Shown here: in pieces, positions 24,048-33,866 of the stretch
Layout of the letters: each line of letters opens with the position of its first letter
How positions within the stretch are numbered: the first letter of the stretch is position 1
From: Dugong dugon
Taxonomy: Eukaryota; Chordata; Mammalia; Sirenia; Dugongidae
Assembly (NCBI GenBank): GCA_030035585.1
Contig: CM057469.1
Location: 61,521,501-61,585,500 of the forward strand
Length of the DNA: 64,000 nt
Direction of reading: 5' to 3'
Notes under the pieces: generated by a model
What the model saw: the letters and a program-made list of their open reading frames with translations, nothing else
Databases searched by the model: none
What the model was told of the DNA's origin: nothing
Position numbers and translations under genes: made by a program

Positions 24048-24325
24048 TTTTACAAATTTAGCTTTCCATTGGAGAATCTACATATAAATTTATACATCAT
24101 ATAATAGAAAATGTAATTTCATCCTTATTAGCAAAGACTTTCTCCAGTAGTACTTCAGTGATCTGACTTCTTTAACTTGTCTTGTTCTAAAATCCCTAGT
24201 GTAATGAATGAGTATAAATATGGTTATAAGAGAATATACTTTATCAATGAAAAATTTAAATCTAGTTTGATAGTTTATTAAAATAAAACATTATTTATAC
24301 TGTTTTACAAATTTAGCTTTCCATT
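24048..24325 (+). repeat. Copied CFH intron fragment with 23-bp direct repeats
   Basis: The 232 bp at 24071-24302 match 16001-16232, the end of the intron before SCR6, with 18 mismatches and no insertion or deletion (about 92%). The copy is bounded by perfect 23-bp direct repeats at 24048-24070 and 24303-24325 (ttttacaaatttagctttcc plus att). Surrounding L1 sequence is continuous when one repeat and the insert are removed. The copy at 16001 has no such flanking repeats, so it is the likely source. No exon is included: the match stops 18 nt before SCR6. Confidence 0.85.
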
Positions 24326-24678
24326 TCTTTTCTAGTATACAAAAATATGATTGATTATTATATACTGACCTAATGTTGAGAAACCTTGTTAAACATATAT
24401 ATATATTAGTTCTTGGAGCTTTTTTTTTTGTGTATTCTTTGAGGTTTTCTCTGTAGACAATCATATCGTCATTGAGAGACACAGTTTTATTTCTTTCCAC
24501 TCTCTCACTTTATATATTATCTCTTTTTCTTGTGCTGCATGGGCTAGGTATTCCAATGCAAAGTTGAATAAGAGTAGGGAGATTGGGTACCCTTGTTCTG
24601 TTTCTGATCTTTAGGAGATAGCATTCAGTCTTTCACTGTTAATATATCGTAGCTTTAGGATTTTTGTAGATGCTTGCT

Positions 24679-25124
24679 TGCCTTGGGCTTAGTTCTCTAG
24701 AGAAACAAAACCAGTGAAGTGTATATATATACACACATACATATATATATGAATCCAAGATAGGTAGGTAAGACAGTATGCTGCAGGCTAATAGACTGTG
24801 GAGGCCGACAAATCTCAAGATGGCAGGCAGTATGGCAGGCCTCTGGCCAAAGTCCCAAGAACTGGAGGTCAGATGATGACAAACCTGGTACAGGATCCAC
24901 AGTGAGCAAATGCAAGCAAGATTTTCCAGAATGTCCATATATAATGGATACAGGCCACAATGTGCAGAAACTTCCCGTACAACTGATTGACTGATCACAT
25001 CAGCTCACATTATGGAGGTGATTATATTATACCACAAAAGGAGGGATAGCTACGTCATTACGTAACTGCCAAACCACTGAGACTTAAGGCCCAGCTAAGG
25101 TGACACACAATCTTAGCCATCACA
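24679..25124 (-). repeat. 3' LTR of the ERV-L type provirus
   Basis: On the + strand it runs from 'tgccttgggcttagttctct' to 'cttagccatcaca', so in viral sense it begins TG and ends CA. It carries an AT microsatellite (tatatatacacacatacata). It matches the LTR at 30634-31238 and the solo LTR at 20564 but is shorter than the former. Confidence 0.8.
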
Positions 25125-25642
25125 GTTCATCCCTTATCAACTTGGCACCTGCACACAACTCCTTAAACCATACATGATCTCTAAATAAAGACAATTACAA
25201 AGCCATACTTGTGAGTAACATGATAGACAATTAACATGTGCACAACTGAAAACACACTAGCCCCATTTACTTCTTATATTTTATAATGAAGAAAACAAAA
25301 ATCTTTGATGCACACATATAAGGAAGTAATACTCATAACAATTACAGTCCTCATTTCTACAACTGCTCAAGTGGTCTTAATCAGTATTTAGAACTACCTT
25401 CTCCCACCACCCATTCCACACTCCCTTTGTCCTCAGCAACCACCTCAGCTGGTTGTGGTTCTTTGCCTAGTGGAATGACCGTAACCTTCATTCCTAAGGG
25501 TCTAGGCCATAAGTAGTTTTGCCGGAATTGGGTCATTGTAGTTTGCCATTGACTTTAATCATGGGACATGGTAGTGCTAAGAGATGTCCTCAGGGATCTC
25601 CTGTATCCTAGACATACTCTTCTTTACCTCCACTATGTAATA

Positions 25643-26032
25643 TCAGTCGATTTTTACTTGGTATTCAGGATCATTCACAGTAGTCAATACAGTAACTCCC
25701 TTCTTTGCCTGTTGATCCAGAGGCACAAGGAACACAAAGTGGCCGGGTGGCACTCTGCTCTTCCAGTTCAATGGAATCAGTGTTGTGTTTCCTGGTGGGA
25801 CCATTCCTCCCTTTGGAAGTAAGACCTCTAGACTCACAGAGCATAGGCTCACAGAGACAGGAAGCAACAATTTTCCGAGTAGGTCACTAGGGGTAATATT
25901 GAGTGGTGCCACTTCCATTTCCACCCCTTGATTTCTGGACCCATAAATCCTGGCTATGGGATAAACCGCATATACTGGACCTTGGTTTAAAGTATATACA
26001 GACTCTTGGAGAACATTTCCCCAACACTGCAA
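25643..26032 (-). pseudogene. dUTPase-like remnant of the ERV-L provirus
   Basis: Read on the minus strand, the 130-residue open part contains LLPKGGMVPPGNTTLIPLNW followed by a PPGHF motif and QQAKKGVTVL, the pattern of the dUTPase domain that ERV-L elements carry after integrase. The enzyme hydrolyses dUTP to dUMP in the parent virus. The upstream part of the frame belongs to the integrase-dUTPase region. No complete protein is possible, since the C-terminal part is missing from the frame. Confidence 0.72.
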
Positions 26033-26039
26033 GGTATTG

Positions 26040-26690
26040 CCACCTGCCTAGAGCCTTAATTGTGGCCATCCCACTGTTCTATCAAGCCACCTTCTTTAGG
26101 ATGATGGGGGACATGCCAAGGACAGTGAATTCCACTTGTATGGGCTTGCTACCATGTTTCATTTCTTGTGATGTGAGTCCCTTGATCCAAAGTGATACTG
26201 TGTGGGTTACCATGATGGTGGATAAGCCATTCTGTAAGTCCATGGATAGCAGGTTTGGCAGACGCATTGTGTGCAGGGAAGGCAAATCCATATCCAGAGT
26301 GTTTATTCCAGTAAGAATAAAATGCTGCCCTTTCCATGATGAAATGTTATCAACTTGCCACCAGGTTGCTGGCTGATCACCTTGAGGAATGGTGCCATAT
26401 CAGGGACCCAGTTTTCCTCTGCTGGCAGATTGGGCACTCAACAGAGGCTGTAGCTAAGTTGGCCTTTGTGTGTGGAAATCCATGTTGCTGAGCCTATGCA
26501 TGACCTCCATCCCTGCCACCATGGCCACTTTGTTCACGAGCCCATTGGGCAATGATGGGAATAGCCGGCGAAAGAGGATGACTGGTTTCCACAGAATGTG
26601 TCATCCTATCCACTTGATTGTTAAAATCATCCTCTGCCAAGGTCACCCTTTGGTGAGCATTCACATGAGACACAAATATCTTCACTTCTT
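26040..26690 (-). pseudogene. Integrase remnant of the ERV-L provirus
   Basis: The minus strand shows the zinc-binding start (HVNAHQR, NNQVDRMTHSVE) at 26494-26685, then catalytic-core pieces in two overlapping frames at 26082-26337 (SGYGFAFPAHNASAKP, LTEWLIHHHGNPHSI, DQGTHIT). The frame changes within the core and stops interrupt it. In the parent virus this enzyme joins viral DNA to the host chromosome. Confidence 0.78.
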
Positions 26691-26699
26691 TAGCCCATT

Positions 26700-28440
26700 C
26701 AGCGAGGTCTATCCATATACCTCTTCCCCATAAATCCTTGTCTCCAATTTTTCAATCATGTTCCTTCCAAGTCCCTGACTATCCAGCCAAACCACTAGCC
26801 ACAGCGCATGCATCAATATACAGTCGCACATCTGGCCATTTCTCCTTCCATGCAAAGTGAACAACCAGGTGCACTGCTCAGAGTTCTCCCCTTTGGGAGG
26901 ATTTCCCTTCACCATTGTCCTTCAGGGAGGTTCCAGAAAGGGGCTGTAGTGCTGCTGTTGTTCACTTTCGAGTGGTGCATGCATATTGCACAGAACCATC
27001 TGTAAACCAGGCACATGTTTTTTCTTTCTCAGTCAACTGATCATAAGGAACTTCCCATGAGGCCATAGGGGTAGACTGGGAGAGAGCAGATAATGTGACA
27101 GGAGTTGGTACCATGGGCATTTGGGTCACTTCCTCATGCAGCTTACTTATGCCTTCAGGTCCTTCTCAAGCCTGATCTTATATATACCACTTCCATTTAA
27201 TGGTGGAGTGCTGCTGTGCATATCTGACTTTGTGGCTCTGTGGGTCAGACAACAACTGGTTCATGATGGGCAGCTCAGGCTGCATAGTGACTTGATGGCT
27301 CACGGTTAAGCATTCATACTCTGTTAAAGTCTAGTAACAAGCCAGAAGCTGTTTCTCAAAAGGAGAGTAATTATCTGCAGAGGATGAAAGGACTTTTATC
27401 CAACTCTTAAGGTCTGCATTGTGATTCACCAATAGGGGCCAGCTAAAGACTCCAAACATCATCTGTATCTGTGACTGACACTTCAAGCACCATTGAGTCA
27501 GCTGAATCATATGGCCCAAGTGGCAGGGCAGCTTGCAGGGCAGCCTGCAACTGTTTCAGAAACTTCTATTGTTCTGGACCCCACTCAAAAATAGAGGCTT
27601 TTCAGTTAACTTGATAAATAGGCTGGAGCAGCACACCCAAATGAGGCATCTGTTGTCTTCAAAATCCCAAGAAGCCCACCATGTGCTGTGTCTCCTTCTT
27701 AGTTGTAGGAGAGACCTGATGCAATAACTTACTCTTCACTTTAGAAGGAATGTCTCTAAAGCCCCACAACACTAGACCCCTAGAAATTTTACTGAGGTGG
27801 AAGGTGCCTGAATTATTTTCTGATTAATTTCCCACCCTATAGCATGCATATATTTTGCTAGTAAGTCCAGAGTCATTGACACTTCTTCCTTACTAGGTCT
27901 AATCAGCATATCATCAATGTAACAGACCAGTGTGAGGTCTGTGGCAGGAAAAGACAATCAAGTACCTGTGTACTAAGTTATAACATAGGCCTGGAGAGTT
28001 GCTATACCTGTGAGGTAGGACAGTGAAGGTGTATTGCTAACCTTGCCAGCTGAAGGGTAGCTGCTTCTGGTGTTCCTTTGAAATGAGAATCAAGAAAAAG
28101 GCATTGGCCAGCTCAATAGCTGCATACCAGGTACCAGAAAATGTATTAATTTGCTCAAAAGAATGAAATCATATCTGAACAGCAGCTGCAATTGGAGTCA
28201 TCACCTGATTAAGTTTTACAATAATCTGCTGTTATTCTCCAAGATCCATCTGTTTTTTGCATAGGCCAAACAGGCGAGTTGAAAGGGGAGGTGGTAGGAA
28301 TTACTACATTCTTTAAGTCCTTGATGGTGGCAGTAATCTCTGCATTACCTCCAGGAAATTGTTATTGCTTTTAGTTTACTATTTTCCTAGGTAGGGGAAG
28401 TTCTAATGGCTTCCACTTGACTTTTCCTACCATAATAGTA
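26700..28440 (-). pseudogene. Reverse transcriptase and RNase H remnant of the ERV-L provirus
   Basis: On the minus strand the RT palm motif YIDD is seen at 27772-27957 (TLVCYIDDMLI). The connection region (SPFEKQLLACY) is at 27331-27519, and an RNase H-like part at 26709-26915 (CDCILMHALWLVVWLDSQGL). Stops separate the pieces. It copied viral RNA and removed the template in the parent virus; it is inactive here. Confidence 0.75.
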
Positions 28441-28447
28441 GTTTTTT

Positions 28448-28834
28448 CTACCTTACCCCACTTATCTTGGATCCATTGTGGGGGTTCTGCCAGTTGCTGA
28501 GTATATCTATTCCAATTATGCATTCTGGAACTTGGGAAATCACTACAGGATGGGTTTGGAGACCCACTGGATCCACTGTGAGATGAAGCTGAACTAAGGC
28601 TCTATTAGTAACCTGACCTTCATATGCCCCCTCTCTGACTAGTGGGCCACAGTGATGTCTTGGGTCTCCTGGAATTAGTGTTACTTCAGAGCCAGTACTC
28701 AGCAATCCCTGAAAAATCTGAATATTTCCTATTCTCCAATGAACAGTCCCTCTCATAAAAAGCCACAGATCCCTTTGGGGAAGGCTGGGAGAAAGATTAT
28801 AAGGTTTTGACTGTGAAGTGAGGTCCTTCTTCAA
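28448..28834 (-). pseudogene. Protease remnant of the ERV-L provirus
   Basis: A 128-residue open part on the minus strand holds the retropepsin pattern. The active-site region reads LLSTGSEVTLIPG and the later conserved region reads IIGIDILSNW. The family's catalytic motif is DTG, and the aspartate is Ser here, so the copy would be inactive even if expressed. Confidence 0.75.
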
Positions 28835-28849
28835 GGGGACCTGTCCTCC

Positions 28850-30500
28850 CCTTCATTCAAGGAGTTTTGGGTCTGTAGACTGGCTCAAATCTGGGAATTG
28901 ATGGAGAAGCTCTGACTCTCTAGTCTGGAGATTCAAGTTAAAATGCAATTCACTTGACTTAGAACTCTTCCGCATGTGCAGATCAAGTAAATATTTAGTA
29001 GATTTCCCGTCAATCTCACTCCTATAGACACCATGACTAAGCATCCGATGCCATAAGTCCATACAAGTCATACTATTCTTATTATTGTTTTGACTCCACT
29101 TTCCATTACTGTAACCATGCCCACCTTGTTTTTGTCGACTGAGTGCTGCCACTTGGCCCTACCACCACAGGGTCCAGTCAGACCCGTTGTAGTTAGGTGT
29201 CGTAATTCATTTAGGGAATCTCCCACTGTCAAAACTGACTTACATAAGGTAGCAATCACAGCAGTCTTCAAGGATGCTGGGGCTCCCTTCACAAATTTGT
29301 TCCTCACCATTGTGGTAAAATATGTCCTCTGGGCACTCCATGTGTAGGTCTGTTGGTCTAACTTAATAAATCCACTCTAACATGCCTATTTCCCTAATCC
29401 TTTTAATACCTTCTAGAGTATACCAAGGTCTGATACTTCAGCATGTTTTAGCATATGTCATTGTGTAATCCATGCTACAGTGACCCAATCAAATAAATTA
29501 TTAGATCCTTTCTTAACCTCTCAAACTGAATCATTGACTGAAAAATCTGTGCTTACTGGGACCATGTCAATTAATTCAGACTGATACAACTTTATCTTCC
29601 TTGCACCTTTACCCTATACCCTAAATAGCCATTCCCACACATATTCGCCCAGGTTTTTGTTTGTAGATATTAGAAAAGTCAAGCAGTTCTTTTGGAATGT
29701 AGTGTACCTCCTCCTGGGCCACACTTTGTTCGCCACCTTTTGCCGCTCGCTGGTACTTAAGTCTAGTTACAGGTGTAGAAGCAAAAATGGTTGGTGGGGA
29801 TGTGTTTTGAGAACATTCAGCAATGTCTTGTAAGGCATTTGCCTCAGGCGATGCCCCAGGTCATGACTCAGATGCGGCCCCGGGTGATATCTCAGACAAA
29901 GGCTCTTTAGACACAGCTGGGTTAATCTCATCACATGGGGGTGGACGAATAATGGTTTTACTGGGGAGGGTGGCTTAACAGACGAACATAGAGTAATGTC
30001 TTGAGATGGGAGTGAGAGGCTGTTTCTGTGGGCAGGAGTAATTCGGTGGAATTTAGGGGCTCAGTGTCCCCAGCTTCCTGATTATCTGCCCATATATCTC
30101 CTTCACAAGTTTCAGAATCCCATTTCTTCCCAATCAATGCCCTCACTTTAATTTCAGACACTATTCGAGGCTTGAAATTCAATTGCTGTTGTAATTCAGC
30201 CACTCTTACAATAAGACTCTGGGTTACGTTTCCCTCAGTATCAGCTCTGTTATTACAAGAAATAAAGCTTTCTTTCAGGGCACAAGTGGCAACTTAGAGG
30301 TAGTTTATATGGTGCTTGAAGCCCTGAGCTCATCTCTTTCTTTCACCACTTTGTCTAGTGAAAGTAAGACCAACCAATCAGCTTCCTTATACTTCTTATT
30401 CTGACAAAATTGTAGAAAAGTATCAAACATGTGTTCATCTCTCATCAATACTTGATCTAGTGGTGGTGCTATTTTGTGTATTTCTATTGCCACCTCATGC
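28850..30500 (-). pseudogene. gag remnant of the ERV-L provirus
   Basis: Minus-strand pieces at 30305-30493, 29958-30203, 29068-29310 and 28853-29152 occupy the gag position between primer site and protease. The first contains FLQFCQNKKYKEADWLV; the third has KGAPASLKTAVIATLCKSV. These are assigned mainly by position. No intact frame exists. Confidence 0.6.
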
Positions 30501-30613
30501 CATGGATTAGCAACGCCCTCTTTACTACTGGTAGGAAAGTTATCAATATCTTTAACATTAACCAGTCTTTAGAACCAATTTAGAAAACTCATCCTTGCAA
30601 TTTTGCTTCTCTA

Positions 30614-30631
30614 GAACCACTCTTGGTACCA
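30614..30631 (-). promoter_or_regulatory. Primer binding site, tRNA-Leu type
   Basis: In viral sense, tggtaccaagagtggttc lies two bases inside the 5' LTR. It starts with TGG (complement of CCA) and resembles the 3' end of a leucine tRNA, which fits the ERV-L name and family. Confidence 0.6.
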
Positions 30632-30633
30632 TA

Positions 30634-31238
30634 TGTCTTGGGCTGGGTTCTCTAGAGAAGCAAAATCAGTGAAGTGTATGTATATAGATAGATATATAGA
30701 GAGAGCGAGAATATTTATCTCAAGGAAATGACACATCTGTTGTAAAGGCTGGAGAATCCCAAGTCTGTGGGTCGGGTATCAGGCTGGAGGCTTCTCCTGA
30801 CTCACATAGCAGTAGGAGCTGAAGAGTCTAAGGTTCACAGGTAAGATGGTAGGATGATGGTTCACAGGCTGTGGAGAACCATGAATCCCAAGATTGGCAA
30901 GCAATACGGCTAGCCATTGGCTCAAGTCCCAAGAACTGATAATGATGAGCTGGATGCAGGATCCAGAATGAGCAAAAGCCACTGAGCTTTGCCAGAAGGT
31001 CCATATAGGTTGGATGCAGGGCACACCATCGAGGAAACTACATTTACAACTGATTTGCTGATTGTCTCTGATCATGTCATGGATGTGATTACATTATATT
31101 ACAAAAGAGAGGATAACTACATCATTACATAACTGCCAAATTGCATCATTTCATACGTGTCAAAATACATCATTATATAACAATCAAACCACTGAAAATC
31201 ATGGCCCAGCTAAGTTGACAGAAACTTGAACCATCACA
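30634..31238 (-). repeat. 5' LTR of the ERV-L type provirus
   Basis: On the + strand it runs from 'tgtcttgggctgggttctct' to 'gaaccatcaca'. It holds the LTR landmarks shared with 24679-25124 and 20564-20997. It also has an internal near-repeat 'tacatcattacataactgcc' / 'aatacatcattatataacaa' around 31110-31185 that makes it longer than the 3' LTR. Confidence 0.8.
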
Positions 31239-33232
31239 ATAACCTTAATGATTTTAAACAAGGTCCCTTTTATTCCTAGTTTTATGGAAGTATTTATTTA
31301 TTTTTATCATGGATGGACATTAAAACTGCTTCCAATGCTTTTTCCATAATTATTAATATGATCATATGAATTTTCTTCTTTACTTTGTTAATAGAGTCAA
31401 TTACATTGTTCGATTTTTTAATACTGAGACAACACTGCCTTCTAGTGATAAGCCACCTTGGTTGTGATATATTTTGTATATATTGCTGGATTTAGTTTGA
31501 TAATAATTTGTTCTGAGTATTTGTGTCTATGTTCATGAGGAATCAGTTGGTGGTTTCTTTCTTATGTATCTTTTTTACATTTTGTTAGTAGAATAGTGTT
31601 GGTCCCTTAAAATGAGCTAGGGAATATTTTCCTTCTTCTCATTGTCTAAAAATTCTATGTAGGACTGGAATATTTCTCTTTAATGAATAATGGAATTCAC
31701 CAGTGAACCCTTCTGTCCCTGGCTATTTCAATGTGGCATGATTTTTAATTACAAATTTATTTTTAGGATACATACAAATACATTGATGTTTTCTCTTCAT
31801 TCTTGCATAAGTTTTGGTAATTTGTGTGTATGAAGTTGTCAAATTTTAAAGGCAAAAAATTGTTCATTAATTTTGAATGTCTTAGGACCTGTAGTGATGT
31901 CTGATACTTCATTCCTGATATTGGTAAGTTTTGCTTTTTCTTTCTCATGATTTTTCTAGATAGAGGACTATTAATTTTACCGATCTTTTCCAAGATCTAA
32001 CATTTATTTTAATTGTTTTATTTCTATTATTTGTCAAGTTGTCATGCCTTTGATATTTTGTTCTCATATTTTTCTTTCCTTTCCGGTACAATTTGTGTTT
32101 AGTTTGCCCCTCATTTTCTAGATATGCATGGTAGAACCTTTGATCATTGGTATTAAAAACTTTTTTTTTATATAGCCAATTGAATTTGGAAGTGTCTTTC
32201 TAAGCATTATTTTAGATACAGCCTGCATATTTTGATATTTTACATTTTATATCACACAATGTAATTTCTAATATTCTATGTGAGTTTTGTTTTATCCCTG
32301 GTTTATTAATAATGTGTTGCTTAAGTTGCAAATATTTTATTTACCCTATATCTTTTTTTATTGATTTGTAAATTAATCACACTGTGGTTGGAGAACATAC
32401 TCTGATGTCAGTAATTTGAAATTTGTTCAGATTTGTTTAATGGCCCAGTATATGCACTTGAAAATAATATGTATTCTGCCATGTTTTGGTGCATACATTA
32501 AGTTAAGTTGCTTGATAATGTTTTACAAGTCTTTTATTTCCTTACTGATTTTCTGCGTATCTGTTCTATCAATTATTGAGAAATGAGTGTTGAAATCTCT
32601 AAATATAATTGCAGGTGTGCTTATTTCTCCTTTCAGTTTTGCCAGTTTTTATTTTGTTTCCTGTATTTCAAAACTGTTATTAGCTGAAATACGATTTAGA
32701 TTTTTGATGCATTGATGTTTTTATTATTTTGATGTCCTCCATTTATTTATTTATTATGTATAATTTGATGTCCATCTTTATCTATAATAGCATTACTATT
32801 TTTGAAGTCTATTTTGTCTGATATAACCACTCCAGCTTTCTTATATTTGCATGGTATTTCATTTCCTGACCTTTTTCTTCTAAATTATCTGTTATTTTAC
32901 ATTTAAAATGGGCTTCTTTTAGATGGCAAGTCTTTAAATCTTGAGGTTTTTAGAAAGACTGACAGTAAGTGCCTTTTATTTAGTGTTAATGCTATTTACA
33001 AGTTTTACAGTATTATAGAGGTATAATTGACCCAAGTAAACTGCACTTATTTAAAATATATAGCTTGATACATTTTGACCTATATGTACACATCTATGAA
33101 ATCACCAACCATACAGTGAACATAACAATCACCCTCAGAAATTTCTTCATGCCTTTTTGGAATCCATCCTCCCTGGCCTATACCATTATCCCTAGCACTC
33201 CTGAACAAACACTTATCTAGTTCTCTTCCTTA

Positions 33233-33393
33233 TCCCATTGCTTTGGAGTTGATTCCGACTCATAGCGACCCTGTAGGACAGAGTAGAACTGCCCCATAGA
33301 GTTTCCAAGGAGTGAGTGACTGGTGGATTTGAACTGCTGACCTTTTTTGTTAGCAGCTGAACTCTTAACTACTGCACCACAAGGAGTCTGTTC
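33233..33393 (-). mobile_element. AfroSINE-type SINE
   Basis: Tail first on the + strand: 'gttgattccgactcatagcg', 'accctgtaggacagagtaga', then 'ctgaccttttttgttagcag' and 'ttaactactgcaccac'. Reverse orientation. A short extra 'tgag' lies in the body. Confidence 0.88.
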
Positions 33394-33425
33394 CTTATAG
33401 ATTTGATAAATATTTTTTATAGGTT

Positions 33426-33866
33426 ATATCTTAGTCAGGGTTCTTTATAGAAATAGTACACACACAAAGAGAAAAACAGAGAGAGAGGGAAAGTATTTTT
33501 TTAAAAGACTGGCTCATGAAATTGTGGTAGTCTGGCAAGTTCAAAAGCTGCAAGTCAGGTGACATGCTGGAGACCTGCAGGCTTGCATCCTAAAATCTGT
33601 AGATCAGGCAGCAGAAAGAGTAAAGAATGAGAGTGTTCTGGCTAAATGTCTCTTTATAGTTTGGTGGCAGAACACACTGCAGAAACTCCCTTTTTGCTCC
33701 TTAAGGCCTTCAACTGATTGATTGAGGCCCAGTGAGATTATGGAAGGTAATCTGCTTTAATGAGGCCAACTGATGTAATCACATGTAACCACTTTAAAAC
33801 AGCAATTATACTATTGTTTGACCAAACAACTGGGCAGCATAGATTAGCCAAGTTGACACAATCAAT
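33426..33866 (-). mobile_element. Solo LTR, MLT2-like (ERV-L related)
   Basis: Starts 'tatcttagtcagggttcttt' and ends near 'ccaagttgacacaatcaatc', the reversed pattern of ERV-L LTRs. It has 'ggctcatgaaattgtggtag' and 'cttcaactgattgattgagg'. More diverged than the other LTRs here and with no internal region. Confidence 0.65.

Larger units (their letters stand above)
24679..31238 (-). mobile_element. Endogenous retrovirus, ERV-L type, antisense, broken
   Basis: A 6.5-kb provirus on the minus strand. LTRs of about 446 bp (24679-25124) and 605 bp (30634-31238) bracket it. In viral order the internal parts are a leucine-tRNA-like primer site, gag remnants, protease, RT with YIDD, RNase H, integrase and a dUTPase-like part at the 3' end. 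A dUTPase downstream of integrase, no env, and a Leu-tRNA primer site are hallmarks of the ERV-L (class III) group. Every gene has frameshifts and stops. It is inserted in an old L1 inside the CFH intron. Confidence 0.85.
22521..32995 (-). mobile_element. Old antisense L1, interrupted by later insertions
   Basis: Reversed L1 3' UTR and ORF2 sequence can be followed in pieces at 22521-23237, 23741-24070, 24307-24678 and 31239-32995. Landmarks are 'gaaaagactattctttctcc' near 23072, 'ggtagtgtgagtactccaat' at 23742 and the 'attcctagttttatggaag' region near 31270. The pieces are ordered as in a single element. It is cut by an unassigned repeat, a copied CFH intron fragment and an ERV-L type provirus, all therefore younger. 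No open frame remains. Confidence 0.7.

Noticed and set aside
24071..24302. A duplicated CFH exon or CFHR-like exon in the large intron
   Set aside because: The copied piece stops before SCR6. Translated, nothing downstream resembles a CCP module, and the direct repeats show that only intron sequence was inserted.
25643..26032. Host dUTPase or other cellular gene on the minus strand
   Set aside because: It sits in order between integrase remnants and an LTR and has no introns, promoter or complete frame. It is provirus-derived.
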